Below the pieces are notes generated by a model that saw nothing but the letters and a program-made list of their open reading frames with translations, was not told the DNA's origin and ran no database searches. A program made the translations under genes and the position numbers. Below, piece after piece: positions 20,468 to 30,639 of a stretch of DNA of 64,000 bases (position 1 is its first letter; each line of letters opens with the position of its first letter). Source of the stretch: Herbaspirillum sp. (GTDB taxonomy: Bacteria > Pseudomonadota > Gammaproteobacteria > Burkholderiales > Burkholderiaceae_D); contig JAQGLY010000069.1 of NCBI GenBank assembly GCA_028292625.1, forward strand, positions 1 to 64,000, in the 5' to 3' direction.

Positions 20468-21379
20468 TCAATTCGCCGCTGTTCCGGTCAATACCACCCA
20501 ACCGTCGAGTTCGCCGCTCACGCGCAACGCGATATGCGGCGCATAGGCGGCGATAACATCGTCGGCCTGCTCGGCCAGTACGCCGGATAATACCAGCGCG
20601 CCGCCTGCCGCCACGCGCGACGCCAGCATCGGCGCCATCAGCGTCAGCGGGCCCGACAGAATATTGGCCACCACCACGTCGAAATAGTCCCCGGCCGGAT
20701 GGGCGCGGGCAAACGCATCCGGCAACAAATACTCGATCTGGCAATGGTTGCGCGCCGAATTGAACTCGGCGGCGTGCAGCGCCTGCGGATCGATATCGAC
20801 GCCGATGACATTGCCGGCGCCGACTTTCTTGGCGACCAGCGCCAGGATCCCGGAGCCGCAGCCGTAATCGAGTACGGACTGCCGCGCTCGGATTTCGGTT
20901 TCCAGCCACTCCATGCACAAGCGCGTGGTCGGATGGCTGCCGGTGCCGAACGCCAGACCCGGATCGAGTTCGAGAATCAGCGCATCGGGATCGGGCGCAT
21001 CGTGCCAGCTTGGCACGACCCAGATATTTTTACCGATGTGAATCGGTTCGAACTGCGATTGCGTCAAACGCACCCAGTCCTGGTCGGCGACGGAACGCAG
21101 ATCATAGGCCGGCACGATATCCAATCCGCATGCGCGGGCCGCCGCGGCCACTATCGCGGCATGGTCGGGGCCCTCATCGACCAGCGCGACCACGCGGCTG
21201 CGTTCCCAGGCGGCCTGTTCCGGCTCCATGCCGGGTTCGCCGAAGATCGGCTGTTCGGCGCTGGTGCCCAGATCGGCGTCTTCCACCGATACCGACAGCG
21301 CGCCGGCCGCCATGAAAGCGTCGGACAGACTTTCCGCCTGATGGCGCGCGACCTCGACAACTATTTCGGTCCAACTCAT
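20468..21379 (-). CDS. prmA: Ribosomal protein L11 methyltransferase
   Basis: PrmA trimethylates L11 using SAM. 303 aa, with N-terminal substrate-recognition domain ([36 protein letters not shown]) and Rossmann methyltransferase domain: [19 protein letters not shown] (motif I), [11 protein letters not shown], and [10 protein letters not shown] (the N-I/P-x-L motif). [19 protein letters not shown] is the conserved PrmA signature. It follows accC in the aroQ-accB-accC-prmA order. Confidence 0.96.
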   Translation of the reverse strand: MSWTEIVVEVARHQAESLSDAFMAAGALSVSVEDADLGTSAEQPIFGEPGMEPEQAAWERSRVVALVDEGPDHAAIVAAAARACGLDIVPAYDLRSVADQDWVRLTQSQFEPIHIGKNIWVVPSWHDAPDPDALILELDPGLAFGTGSHPTTRLCMEWLETEIRARQSVLDYGCGSGILALVAKKVGAGNVIGVDIDPQALHAAEFNSARNHCQIEYLLPDAFARAHPAGDYFDVVVANILSGPLTLMAPMLASRVAAGGALVLSGVLAEQADDVIAAYAPHIALRVSGELDGWVVLTGTAAN

Positions 21380-21456
21380 GATGACCTAACCAATCTTGGC
21401 AAGCTGTATCTCGTTCGATAGCGGAAACGCCCCAGCCCGGGGCTTGTTCCGCCGGC

Positions 21457-22839
21457 TTAATTTTTTTCCGGTTTCTTCGGTTCTTTCGGCGTTTCCGGCC
21501 GTTCCGCCAGTTTTTGCTCCAGGTAATGAATATTGGTTCCGCCTTCGATGAAGCGGGCGTCCACCATCAGTTCGCGATGCAGCGGGATGTTGGTCTGGAT
21601 GCCTTCGACCACCATCTCGGACAGGGCGATCTGCATGCGGCGGATGGCTGTTTCGCGGGTAGGGCCGTAGGCGATGACCTTGCCGACCATCGAATCGTAG
21701 GTCGGCGGCACGTAATAACCGGCATAGGCGTGCGAATCGACGCGGATGCCGGGGCCGCCCGGCGCGTGCCACGACAGGATGCGGCCTGGCGACGGCGTGA
21801 ATTTGAACGCATCTTCCGCATTGATGCGGCATTCGATGGCGTGGCCCTTCAATTCGATGTCGCGCTGGCGGTAGCGCAGTTTTTCGCCGAAAGCGATGCG
21901 AATCTGTTCCTGCACAATGTCGACGCCGGTGATCATTTCGGTCACCGGATGTTCGACCTGCACGCGGGTGTTCATTTCGATGAAATAGAATTCATTGTTT
22001 TCATACAGGAATTCGAAGGTGCCGGCGCCGCGATAATTCATTTTGCGGCAGGCTTCGGCGCAGCGTTCGCCGATTTTCTCGATGATTTTGCGCGGGATGC
22101 CGACGGCCGGCGCTTCTTCGATCACTTTTTGATGGCGCCGCTGCATCGAGCAGTCGCGTTCGCCCAGCCAGATCGCGTTGCGGTGCTGATCGGCCAGAAT
22201 CTGGATTTCCACGTGACGCGGATTTTCCAGATATTTCTCCATATAGACTTCGGGATTGCCGAACGCCGCGCCGGCTTCGGTCTTGGTCATGGCGACCGCG
22301 TTGACCAGCGCCGCCTCGGTATGCACCACGCGCATGCCGCGTCCGCCGCCGCCGCCGGCAGCCTTGATGATGACCGGATAACCGATTTTGCGCGCGATCT
22401 GCACGATGGCTTTCGGATCGGCGGGCAATGCGCCCTCAGAACCCGGTACGCAAGGCACGCCGGTGGCGATCATGGCCTGTTTGGCCGAGACTTTGTCGCC
22501 CATCAGGCGGATGGTTTCCGGGCGCGGCCCGATGAAGACAAAACCGGATTGCTCGACGCGCTCGGCGAAATCGGCGTTTTCAGACAGGAAACCGTAGCCC
22601 GGATGGATCGCCTGCGCATCGGTGACTTCGGCGGCGCTGATGATGGCCGGCATGTTCAGATAGCTCAGCGAGGACTGCGCGGGTCCGATGCAGACCGATT
22701 CGTCGGCCAGCTTGACGTATTTGGCTTCACGGTCGGCTTCGGAATGCACGACTACGGTCTTGATCCCCATTTCGCGACAGGCGCGCTGGATCCGGAGAGC
22801 AATTTCGCCGCGGTTGGCAATAAGTATTTTTTCAAACAT
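21457..22839 (-). CDS. accC: Acetyl-CoA carboxylase, biotin carboxylase subunit
   Basis: ATP-dependent carboxylation of biotin on AccB, the first half-reaction of fatty acid synthesis. 460 aa: [25 protein letters not shown] start, ATP-grasp glycine-rich loop [36 protein letters not shown] catalytic segment, and the C-terminal lid. I start at [11 protein letters not shown] (22839); upstream codons give an unrelated extension. The basic KEPKKPEKN tail is a little longer than usual. It lies 146 bases after accB. Confidence 0.97.
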   Translation of the reverse strand: MFEKILIANRGEIALRIQRACREMGIKTVVVHSEADREAKYVKLADESVCIGPAQSSLSYLNMPAIISAAEVTDAQAIHPGYGFLSENADFAERVEQSGFVFIGPRPETIRLMGDKVSAKQAMIATGVPCVPGSEGALPADPKAIVQIARKIGYPVIIKAAGGGGGRGMRVVHTEAALVNAVAMTKTEAGAAFGNPEVYMEKYLENPRHVEIQILADQHRNAIWLGERDCSMQRRHQKVIEEAPAVGIPRKIIEKIGERCAEACRKMNYRGAGTFEFLYENNEFYFIEMNTRVQVEHPVTEMITGVDIVQEQIRIAFGEKLRYRQRDIELKGHAIECRINAEDAFKFTPSPGRILSWHAPGGPGIRVDSHAYAGYYVPPTYDSMVGKVIAYGPTRETAIRRMQIALSEMVVEGIQTNIPLHRELMVDARFIEGGTNIHYLEQKLAERPETPKEPKKPEKN

Positions 22840-22985
22840 AAAAGGAATCGCTAGAAGTCGGGCTGTAGGTCGGGCTGTAGATCGGACATTCAATCAGCAG
22901 CGGCAATGACAAGCGGTATCCGGCGACATCGCCGCCGGGCGGCAGCCGCCGATGGCTGCTGCCGCGCCGCACATTCCGGGGCCAA

Positions 22986-23438
22986 TCAGCCGAGCACAAA
23001 CAGCGGTTGGCCGAATTCCACCGGCTGGCCGTTTTCGACCAGAATCTGTTTGACGATGCCACCCTTGTCGGTGTCGATTTCGTTAAGCAGTTTCATGGCT
23101 TCGATAATGCATAGGGTCTCGCCGTCCTTGACTTCGCTGCCGATTTCGACAAACGGCGGGGATCCCGGTGCCGACGAACGGTAGAACGTGCCGACCATCG
23201 GCGATTTGACCACGTAGCCTTCCGGCTCGGCCGGTATGGCGGCCACCGGCGCGGCGGCTGCCTGCGGCGCCACCGCATATTGCGGAGCGGCCTGCGGCTG
23301 CATCATGACTACCTGATTTTGTGCCTGTGCTGACGATTTGACGATGCGAACCTTGCTCTCGCCTTCGGTCACTTCCAGCTCCTCGATATCGGACTCGGCG
23401 ACCAGATCGATCAGCGTTTTCAGTTTTCGTAAATCCAT
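22986..23438 (-). CDS. accB: Biotin carboxyl carrier protein
   Basis: 150 aa. The N-terminus MDLRKLKTLIDLVAESDIEELEVTEGE, a Pro/Ala/Gln linker (residues ~40-75) and the biotinyl domain from ~78 are all present. Biotin attaches to Lys in CIIEAMKLLNEIDTDKGG; the motif is AMKL where E. coli has AMKM, which is common. It precedes accC in the same direction, as usual for the acetyl-CoA carboxylase operon. Confidence 0.97.
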   Translation of the reverse strand: MDLRKLKTLIDLVAESDIEELEVTEGESKVRIVKSSAQAQNQVVMMQPQAAPQYAVAPQAAAAPVAAIPAEPEGYVVKSPMVGTFYRSSAPGSPPFVEIGSEVKDGETLCIIEAMKLLNEIDTDKGGIVKQILVENGQPVEFGQPLFVLG

Positions 23439-23559
23439 TTCAATTCCCTAGAAGTAATATTTGTAAAGACTTTCGGTGGGCGCCATGCCGACGGCAGGCT
23501 CAGGACTTGAGCAGGCACATCGAGCATGGGACGGGTGGGTGCGCCGGACGGTAGAGCCG

Positions 23560-23997
23560 CTACATTTGCGTGAGCGCGTAATCGATGGCCAGGCGATAAC
23601 CTTCCACGCCCAGACCGGCGATGACGCCTTTTGCGATGTCCGACAGATAGGAAAAATGCCGGAACGGTTCGCGTTGATGGATATTGGAAATATGCACTTC
23701 GATAAAACCGATGGCGACGCCGGCGAGCGCATCGCGTAACGCCACGCTGGTATGCGTCAGTGCGCCCGGATTGATGACGATGGCGTCGATGCCTTCGCTG
23801 CGCGCCAGATGGATGCGGTCGATCAGCGCGCCTTCATGATTGCTTTGAAACGAGCTCAGCTTTGCGCCGGCATTCGCAGCCTGCTGCGCCGCGCGTCTTT
23901 CGATATCGGCCAGTGTTGTGGTTCCGTACACCTCAGGCTGCCGCGTTCCCAGTAAATTCAGGTTTGGGCCGTTCAGCAGAAGGAGATTCTTTGCCAT
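23560..23997 (-). CDS. aroQ: 3-dehydroquinate dehydratase, type II
   Basis: Third step of the shikimate pathway. 145 aa type II enzyme: [25 protein letters not shown] (catalytic Tyr in EVYG, Arg in GTRQ), [16 protein letters not shown] (catalytic Glu), [17 protein letters not shown] and [20 protein letters not shown] (catalytic His). I chose the start at [10 protein letters not shown]; an upstream in-frame ATG adds 11 unrelated residues. It is probably first in the aroQ-accB-accC run. Confidence 0.96.
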   Translation of the reverse strand: MAKNLLLLNGPNLNLLGTRQPEVYGTTTLADIERRAAQQAANAGAKLSSFQSNHEGALIDRIHLARSEGIDAIVINPGALTHTSVALRDALAGVAIGFIEVHISNIHQREPFRHFSYLSDIAKGVIAGLGVEGYRLAIDYALTQM

Positions 23998-24069
23998 GAA
24001 GTTGGGTACGTTTGACGATGATGGGCGCATTTTGCCGTTAAATGGCGTGGATTGGCAAGAAAAACTTTG

Positions 24070-24606
24070 TTAATGCGTATTCGTCGATGGGATCCCTGCT
24101 GCAATGTCTTTACGCAGTTTGTCGAAATTCAGCGCCCCGATATAAGACTGTTTGATGCTGCCGTCGGCGCCGACCAATAACGAAAACGGCAGGCCGCCCA
24201 CCGCATTGCCCAGTTCGCGCATGGTGCCGATGGCGCCGCTGTCTGCGACGTAAAGGGGGTAATCGATTTTCAGTTTGGCGGCGAACGCGGCGATATTGGG
24301 CGCGGAGTCGACGCCGATGCCGATGACCTGGAGCCCCGGCATCTGCTTGTGCAACGCGACCAGTTCCGGCATTTCCTCGACGCAAGGCCCGCACCAGGTG
24401 GCCCAGAAATTGATCAGCAGCGGCTTTCCCCGCCACTTCGACAGTGCCTGCTGCTGACCCTGGGGATCCGGCATCGATTGCGACAGCAGCCTGGTCAGCG
24501 CCTGATCCTGGGGCGCCTGCGGTTTGACGCGCTGGATGCCGGCATAGGCGCCGATCGCCCCGGCCAGCACGGCGATCAATATATATAGCGTAACCTTGCG
24601 ATTCAT
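24070..24606 (-). CDS. TlpA-like periplasmic thiol-disulfide oxidoreductase
   Basis: 178 aa, anchored by an N-terminal membrane segment (VTLYILIAVLAGAIGAYAGI, residues 4-23) with a periplasmic thioredoxin fold. The active site is WATWCGPCVEEMPEL; the cis-Pro region is GGLPFSLLVGADGSI. Such proteins reduce disulfides, for instance in apocytochromes. Its start overlaps the stop of the upstream gene (ATGA), so the two are translationally coupled. A second TlpA/ResA-like gene lies at 53.7 kb. Confidence 0.9.
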   Translation of the reverse strand: MNRKVTLYILIAVLAGAIGAYAGIQRVKPQAPQDQALTRLLSQSMPDPQGQQQALSKWRGKPLLINFWATWCGPCVEEMPELVALHKQMPGLQVIGIGVDSAPNIAAFAAKLKIDYPLYVADSGAIGTMRELGNAVGGLPFSLLVGADGSIKQSYIGALNFDKLRKDIAAGIPSTNTH

Positions 24607-25229
24607 TCGGTTTCCTCTTCTTCCATCAGGCGGCGCAGCGTGTCGGCATTGGCGCGTTCCGGGCGCTTGCCGGCCGCGGCCTTGACGTTGCCGCGCAAGT
24701 CGTCGATATGATACAGGCATAGGTGGACGCCCTCCGATTGCGGAGGAGGGGTCAGGAAACTGAGGGTTTCCACCGGCGCCTGGCCGGATCGGAAATGCGG
24801 ACTCTCGGACACGGCGAAGGAGATGTTCTTGTTGAGCAGAAAGATTTCGACGTCTTTGGCGCTCTCCGAAAACAGTTGCAGATAAATGTCCGAATGCTCG
24901 CCGGCGGTGCCGTTGAGCACGGCGCCAGTCAGATACGGCGAGAACTGCGACAGCTCGGCCATCAATTCCAGCGCCAGCCGGCGCAGCAACAGCAGCCGCG
25001 CCGGTTGCGTCTCCGCAAAAAACAGCGCGTTGTGCTGGCGTACTTCTTCTTCTATCTGGGCGTTATCCGGCAGCAAATCGCCGCGAATTTTATGGGGGCC
25101 CAGTATTTGCCGGGCTGCTTTACGTTTGGCGCTGCCGTAGTCGGCGCCGTCTTCGGCGATCATGCGGGCGGCCGCCACGGCGATTTCGGCGCGTAATTGT
25201 TCGGTATCGGAAAAAGGATTGCTGGGCAT
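24603..25229 (-). CDS. Unrecognised protein with a nucleotidyltransferase-like motif
   Basis: 208 aa if started at MPSNPFSDTEQLRAE (25229); an upstream in-frame start would add 14 residues. The N-terminal half is helical and charged (RAEIAVAAARMIAEDGADYGSAKRKAARQIL). The centre reads SQFSPYLTGAVLNGTAGEHSDIYLQLFSESAKDVEIFLLN, which resembles the minimal nucleotidyltransferase motif (GSxxxG...SDxDLxV) although the second acidic position is altered (DIYLQL). I cannot assign a function. It is divergent from mpl and coupled to the TlpA-like gene. Confidence 0.72.
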   Translation of the reverse strand: MPSNPFSDTEQLRAEIAVAAARMIAEDGADYGSAKRKAARQILGPHKIRGDLLPDNAQIEEEVRQHNALFFAETQPARLLLLRRLALELMAELSQFSPYLTGAVLNGTAGEHSDIYLQLFSESAKDVEIFLLNKNISFAVSESPHFRSGQAPVETLSFLTPPPQSEGVHLCLYHIDDLRGNVKAAAGKRPERANADTLRRLMEEEETE

Positions 25230-25453
25230 GCTGATGGATTTCGGTTTGCTTGCTAACGCGGCCGCTGGCAAAGCCTGGCCGCAGGCCTGCCATCTTAATC
25301 CGATAATTGCGCTCGCGCAGCGATTGCGCTCATCTTTATTCCTCGCACCGGGCGGAGAGCCGCGTTTTTATTTATCCATTATCCGAAGCGGTTCGCGGCG
25401 GCATATGGCGTCCGGTCGGGTAAAATCACGCTATTCAATTTTCGAACGCGACA

Positions 25454-26842
25454 ATGCATATTCATATTCTCGGTATCTGCGGCACCTTTATGGGCGGCCT
25501 CGCAGTGCTGGCCAAACAGGCCGGGCATACCGTTACCGGTTGCGACAGCAACGTCTATCCTCCGATGAGCACGCAGCTCGAAGCGCAGGGCATCGCCCTG
25601 ATTCAGGGTTTCGATCCGGCGCAGATCGCGCTGGCGCCGGATATGTACGTGGTTGGCAACGTGGTGTCGCGCGGCAATCCGCTGATGGAGGAAATCCTCA
25701 ATCGCGGCCTGCCGTATATTTCCGGTCCGCAATGGATGGGCGAGCATATCCTGCACGGCAAATGGGTGCTGGCCGTCGCCGGCACGCATGGCAAAACCAC
25801 CACCTCTTCGATGCTGGCCTGGATTCTGGAAGACGCCGGCTATGCGCCGGGCTTCCTGATCGGCGGCGTGCCGCTCAATTTCGGCATTTCCGCGCGCCTG
25901 TCGGTGGACTCGTCGTTTTTCGTGATCGAAGCCGACGAATACGATACGGCGTTTTTCGATAAGCGCAGCAAATTCGTTCATTACCATGCAAAAACGGCGA
26001 TTCTGAACAATCTCGAATACGACCACGCGGATATTTTCCCCGACCTGGGCGCCATCGAAACCCAGTTTCATCACCTCGTGCGCACGGTGCCGGGCATCGG
26101 CCGGCTGATCGTCAACCGGCGCGAACCGGCGCTGCAGGCGGTGCTGGCGCGCGGTTGCTGGAGCGAAACCGAGTGGTTCGGCGTGGCCGGTGCCGACGCT
26201 AAAGGCTGGGCGCTGCATACGCATGACGATGATCGTTTCGATGTGTCGTTTAACGGCGCGGCGCAGGGAACGGTCGAATGGGCCCTTGGCGGGGAACACA
26301 ACCGGATGAACGGCGTGGCGGCGATCGCCGCGGCGCGTCACGTGGGCGTGCCGCCGGCACAGGCCATCGCCGCATTGAGCCGCTTCGAAAACGTCAAGCG
26401 CCGCATGGAGTTGCGCGGCAGCGCGGGCGGGGTCGCGGTATACGACGATTTCGCCCATCATCCGACCGCGATTGAAACCACGGTCGCAGGCCTGCGCAAA
26501 AAAGTCGGCGCGGCCCGCATTCTGGCGGTGCTGGAACCCCGTTCGAACACGATGAAGCTGGGTGTGATGAAACAGGCCTTGCCGGGCAGTCTGCGCGGCG
26601 CCGATCTGGTGTTCGGTTTCGGGGGCAAGGAGGCGCTGGGCTGGGATCTGGCGGAAACGCTGGCGCCGCTGGGCGATGCCGCACAAAGTTTCGACGATTT
26701 GCCACGGATGGTGCGAGCCATTGCCGACGCCGCGCGACCCGGCGACCACATCCTGGTGATGAGCAACGGCGGTTTCGGCGGCGTGCATCAAAAAATTCTC
26801 GACGCCCTGGGGGCGTCGGCTCCTGTTTCGTTGTCCGCCTGA
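25454..26842 (+). CDS. mpl: UDP-MurNAc : tripeptide ligase (murein recycling)
   Basis: Mpl joins recycled L-Ala-gamma-D-Glu-mDAP to UDP-MurNAc. 462 aa Mur-ligase family: N-terminal HIHILGICGTFMGGLAVLAKQAGH, ATP loop GTHGKTTTSSMLAWILEDAG, DEYDTAFFDKRSKFVHY and YDDFAHHPTAIETTVAGLR. The DEYDTAFFDKRSKF segment distinguishes Mpl from MurC. With ampD at 9.9 kb it gives two steps of muropeptide recycling. The stop is 11 bases before the YqiA-like gene. Confidence 0.96.
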   Translation: MHIHILGICGTFMGGLAVLAKQAGHTVTGCDSNVYPPMSTQLEAQGIALIQGFDPAQIALAPDMYVVGNVVSRGNPLMEEILNRGLPYISGPQWMGEHILHGKWVLAVAGTHGKTTTSSMLAWILEDAGYAPGFLIGGVPLNFGISARLSVDSSFFVIEADEYDTAFFDKRSKFVHYHAKTAILNNLEYDHADIFPDLGAIETQFHHLVRTVPGIGRLIVNRREPALQAVLARGCWSETEWFGVAGADAKGWALHTHDDDRFDVSFNGAAQGTVEWALGGEHNRMNGVAAIAAARHVGVPPAQAIAALSRFENVKRRMELRGSAGGVAVYDDFAHHPTAIETTVAGLRKKVGAARILAVLEPRSNTMKLGVMKQALPGSLRGADLVFGFGGKEALGWDLAETLAPLGDAAQSFDDLPRMVRAIADAARPGDHILVMSNGGFGGVHQKILDALGASAPVSLSA

Positions 26843-26853
26843 TTATCCACCGC

Positions 26854-27456
26854 ATGATTCTCTATCTGCACGGTTTTCGTTCCTCGCCGCATTCCGCCAA
26901 GGCGCAGGCCATGGCCGGCCGCATGCGGCAACTGGGGCTGGCCGACCGCTATTACTGTCCGCAATTGCCGGCGTCGCCGGAAGCGGCGATCGGCCTTGCG
27001 CTGGAGTGGGCCGAGCGGCAGTGCAATGCGCAGCCGCCGCAAGCAGCGTTGAGCATTGTCGGGTCTTCGCTGGGCGGCTTTTACGCCACCTGGCTCGCCG
27101 AGCGCCTGGGGTGCCGCGCCGTGCTGCTCAATCCGGCCGTGCAGCCGCCGCGCGATCTGCGGCAGTATGTCGGCGTATCGACGCAGTTTCATTCGAACCA
27201 GCCGTTCGAATTCAAGGCAGAATATGTGGCGCAGCTGCGGGCATTGACGGTACCCGCGATCACCCGGCCGGAGCGTTACTTCCTGATTGCCGCCACCGGC
27301 GACGAAGTGCTCGACTGGCGTGAAATGGCCGCGCATTATCCCGGCGCGCGGCAGCGCATTATCCAGGGCAGCGATCACGGCATCAGCGAATTCGACTTGT
27401 ATATCGATGAGGTGCTGGCTTTTTGCGGTGTCGACGTGCAACGCGCCACCGATTGA
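26854..27456 (+). CDS. YqiA/YcfP-family alpha/beta-hydrolase (esterase)
   Basis: 200 aa small hydrolase. MILYLHGFRSSPHSAKAQAM is the family start; the nucleophile elbow is GSSLGGFYATWLAERLG, and the likely Asp and His lie in ATGDEVLDWREM and GSDHGISEFD. YqiA in E. coli is an esterase with preference for short acyl chains; the physiological substrate is unknown. It follows mpl closely, so co-transcription is likely. Confidence 0.88.
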   Translation: MILYLHGFRSSPHSAKAQAMAGRMRQLGLADRYYCPQLPASPEAAIGLALEWAERQCNAQPPQAALSIVGSSLGGFYATWLAERLGCRAVLLNPAVQPPRDLRQYVGVSTQFHSNQPFEFKAEYVAQLRALTVPAITRPERYFLIAATGDEVLDWREMAAHYPGARQRIIQGSDHGISEFDLYIDEVLAFCGVDVQRATD

Positions 27457-27558
27457 CCGGCATGCCGACCTCGTGGCCGACGCGCTGGCAGCGTCCGACT
27501 TTCCTATTTTCCGGTTGCGGCGTAAGCCGACGACCGCTCATCACCCACTAAATATTCG

Positions 27559-29694
27559 ATGAATTTACTTTTTGAAGAATCCGGCGATTTCAAGGCCGGC
27601 GTCATGTTTTCCCAACAGGGTGAGTCCTATCAGGTCGAGATGGCCTCCGGCAAGCGCGCCAAGATCAAGGCGCGCGACGTGCTGCTGCAATTTGCCGCGC
27701 CCGCGCCTGCCGCGCTGATCGAGCAGGCGCAGCAGATCGCCGCCGACATCGATCTCGATTTTTTATGGGAAGTGGCCGGCCAGGACGAGTTTGCGTTTGC
27801 CGACCTGGGCGCCGAATATTTCGGCCACGCGCCGCTGCCGCCCGAAGCGGCGGGCTTGCTGTTCAAACTGCACAACGCGCCCATTTATTTTTACAAAAAG
27901 GGCAAAGGCCGTTATAAAGCTGCGCCCGAGGAGTCGCTGCGCGCCGCCCAGGCCGGACTGGAAAAGAAACGGCAGCAAGCGCTGTTGCAGGCGCAATACG
28001 TGGAGGAGCTGAAAGCGCAGCAGTTGCCGCCGTCGATGCGCCCGCTGGTCTTGCAATTGCTGTTCAAGCCCGACAAGAACAGCATCGAATACAAGGCGCT
28101 GGACGCAGCGTGCAAGGAGTTGCAGACTTCGCCGCAACGGCTGATGCTGGCCGCCGGCGGCATCGCGTCGGCCCGGCAATTGCATTACACCAAATTCCTG
28201 TTCGAATTTTTCCCTAAAGGCACGGACTTTCCCGAGCTGACCGTGTCGGCCGCGCCGCAATTGCCGGTGGCGGATGTGCGGGCGTTCTCGATCGACGACA
28301 TGACTACCACCGAAATCGACGATGCCCTGTCGGTGACGACGCTGGCCGACGGCAAGATCCGCATCGGCGTGCATATCGCCGCGCCGGCTCTGGGCATCAG
28401 GCGCGACGATGCGGTCGATGCGATTGCGCGTCAGCGCATGTCCACCGTGTACATGCCCGGCGAGAAAATCACGATGTTGCCGGACAACGTGGTACAGGCG
28501 TTCACGCTGGATGAGGGTAAGACCTGCCCGGCGCTGTCGCTGTATGCGACGCTGGACCCGGCCGACTGGTCGCTGATCTCGACCGAAACGCGCGCCGAGG
28601 CGGTGCCGATCGCGGCCAATTTGCGGCACAACGATCTGGATGCGTTGGTGACCGAGGAGAACCTGGCCGCGGACAGCGGCGAATATCCGCACAAGGCCGA
28701 TATCGCGGTGCTGTGGCAATGGGCGCAGGCGCTGGAAAAGGGGCGGATGGCCAAGCGCGAGGCTTTCGGTCTGCGGCCGGAACAAAACAACCGCGTCGAT
28801 TTCAATTTTTACGTGGAAGACGATGTCGTCACGATTGCGCGCCGCAAGCGCGGCGCCCCGCTCGACAAGATCGTGGCGGAGCTGATGATTTTCGCCAACA
28901 GCACCTGGGGCAAATTGATGGCCGACCACGGCGTGCCGGGCATTTACCGGGCGCAGGGGGGCGGCCCTAGCGGACCTGGCGGATGGGCCGCCAAAATGCA
29001 GGTGCGCATGGTCACGCATGCGGCGCCGCATCAGGGACTCGGCGTGGATCAGTACGCATGGAGCACATCGCCGCTGCGGCGTTATACCGATCTGGTGAAT
29101 CAATGGCAGATACTGGCCTGCGTCGAGCATGGCGTCACCGCGCCGCTGGCCGCGCCGTTCAAGCCGCGCGACGCCGATTTGTTCGCCATCGTCTCGGCGT
29201 TCGACGCCGCCTATGCCGGGTATGCGGATTTCCAGAGCACGATGGAGCGCTACTGGTGCCTGCGCTGGCTGGCGCAGGAGCAGGCCAAGCTGGTCGATGC
29301 GGTGGTGCTGAAAGATGAAATCGTGCGGCTCACCGAATTGCCGCTGGTCATTCGCTTGCCCGGCATGCAGCAAGTCGCGCGCGGGCTGCAGGTCAGGCTG
29401 GATCTGGTGCGCTGGGACGAAGTGGATTTGACGATCGAGGCGCGTCTGCTGGACATCCCCCCGGCGCAGTCGACCGATGCCGCCATCGAGAACGGCGATG
29501 CGGACGAAATGGATGACGAACAGGACGGCGCCGACGCCATCGCGGCGGAAGCCGCGCATCAGGTCGATGAAGCGATCGACGACGTTGCCGGCGCGGTGGT
29601 CGACGATATCGGCGCAGACGATGCGGCGCACACCTCGCCGCAACAGCAGGCAGCCGATCGGCCGTCCGCGCCGGATGCCGCGGCGTCGGAATGA
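27559..29694 (+). CDS. RNB-domain ribonuclease (RNase II/R family)
   Basis: 711 aa exoribonuclease-like protein. The RNB domain begins near residue 240: FSIDDMTTTEIDDALSV (243-259) is the metal site, followed by GVHIAAPALGI, RMSTVYMPGEKITMLP, and the RNA-clamp region YRAQGGGPSGPGGWAAKMQVRM and YAWSTSPLRRYTDLVNQWQI. At the position of RNase II Asp207 there is Glu252; the other three Asp are kept. A C-terminal acidic Asp/Ala-rich tail (~645-711) looks disordered and replaces the usual S1 end. It belongs to the run ending in mtgA. Confidence 0.9.
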   Translation: MNLLFEESGDFKAGVMFSQQGESYQVEMASGKRAKIKARDVLLQFAAPAPAALIEQAQQIAADIDLDFLWEVAGQDEFAFADLGAEYFGHAPLPPEAAGLLFKLHNAPIYFYKKGKGRYKAAPEESLRAAQAGLEKKRQQALLQAQYVEELKAQQLPPSMRPLVLQLLFKPDKNSIEYKALDAACKELQTSPQRLMLAAGGIASARQLHYTKFLFEFFPKGTDFPELTVSAAPQLPVADVRAFSIDDMTTTEIDDALSVTTLADGKIRIGVHIAAPALGIRRDDAVDAIARQRMSTVYMPGEKITMLPDNVVQAFTLDEGKTCPALSLYATLDPADWSLISTETRAEAVPIAANLRHNDLDALVTEENLAADSGEYPHKADIAVLWQWAQALEKGRMAKREAFGLRPEQNNRVDFNFYVEDDVVTIARRKRGAPLDKIVAELMIFANSTWGKLMADHGVPGIYRAQGGGPSGPGGWAAKMQVRMVTHAAPHQGLGVDQYAWSTSPLRRYTDLVNQWQILACVEHGVTAPLAAPFKPRDADLFAIVSAFDAAYAGYADFQSTMERYWCLRWLAQEQAKLVDAVVLKDEIVRLTELPLVIRLPGMQQVARGLQVRLDLVRWDEVDLTIEARLLDIPPAQSTDAAIENGDADEMDDEQDGADAIAAEAAHQVDEAIDDVAGAVVDDIGADDAAHTSPQQQAADRPSAPDAAASE

Positions 29695-29703
29695 CGAGGC
29701 GCC

Positions 29704-30639
29704 GTGGCTAGTATCGTAAAATCGCACTATTTGATCGTTAGCAGCGTGAAATTCATCGCCGAAAATCGTATTTTGAGCATTGCCATCGGCGTTTCCGTGC
29801 TGTTGCACGGACTGTTGCTGGGGGTACATTTTGTGACGCCCGGTTCGTTTCGGCTGAAAAGCGCCGATCCCGGGCTGGAAGTGATACTGGTCAACGCCAA
29901 GCACAAGCAAAAACCGGTCAAGGCGGAAGCGCTGGCGCAAGCCGATCTGGATGGCGGCGGCAATGCCGACGCCGGCCGCGCCAAATCGCCGTTGCCGGAT
30001 GCGCGCAAGGTGCGCAACGGCGAGGCCGAGCGGGTTGCCGCTCGCCAAATTGCGGAGCTGGAGCAACAGCAGCAAAAGATCATCGCGCAAATGCGGCATA
30101 TGACGCCGATTGCCGCGCCGCTGCGGGCCGACCCGGACAAGCCGAAGGAGCCGCCGCCGACCGCCGGCAAGGACCGGGTCGACAGCGCTACCGCCGTGGC
30201 GCGGATGGAAGCCGAAATCGCCAAGAATATCGAAGACTATAACAAGCGCCCCCGGAAAACCCAGATTACGCCGAGTACGCGCCAGGTTGGGTATGCTCAG
30301 TATTACAAGGCGCTGCAGGAAAAAGTGGAGCGGCGGGGCACGCTGGACTTCCCGCAGCAAAATGGTCATAAACTGTACGGCGAACTGGTTATTTCGATTC
30401 CGATTTTCCAGGACGGTTCGATTTACGAAAAAGAAGGCGGCGTGCGCGTCGAGCGCACTTCCGGCCAGGCGGCGCTGGACCGCGCCGCGCTGGAAATCGT
30501 GCGGCGTTCGGCGCCCTTCGGCGCGTTCCCCGCGGATATGCGCAGCAGCGGGCGGGACGATGTATGGGAAGTCATTACCCGCTTTAAATTTACGCGCGAT
30601 GCCGGTTTGCAAGCCGAGCTTCGCGGAGGGAGCAATTGA
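29704..30639 (+). CDS. TonB-like energy transducer
   Basis: 311 aa. One N-terminal membrane helix ([22 protein letters not shown], residues ~20-41) with the His typical of TonB, a charged Lys/Ala/Gln periplasmic linker with coiled-coil character ([22 protein letters not shown]), and a TonB C-terminal domain ([27 protein letters not shown] ... [18 protein letters not shown]). The GTG start at 29704 follows GAGG. No exbB/exbD is adjacent. The stop overlaps the aroE start by one base. Confidence 0.85.
   Translation: MASIVKSHYLIVSSVKFIAENRILSIAIGVSVLLHGLLLGVHFVTPGSFRLKSADPGLEVILVNAKHKQKPVKAEALAQADLDGGGNADAGRAKSPLPDARKVRNGEAERVAARQIAELEQQQQKIIAQMRHMTPIAAPLRADPDKPKEPPPTAGKDRVDSATAVARMEAEIAKNIEDYNKRPRKTQITPSTRQVGYAQYYKALQEKVERRGTLDFPQQNGHKLYGELVISIPIFQDGSIYEKEGGVRVERTSGQAALDRAALEIVRRSAPFGAFPADMRSSGRDDVWEVITRFKFTRDAGLQAELRGGSN

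Noticed and set aside
27763-30612. 949-codon minus-strand open frame across the RNB and TonB-like genes
   Set aside because: Shadow of strongly biased codons on the other strand; the plus-strand genes have clear domains and ribosome binding sites.
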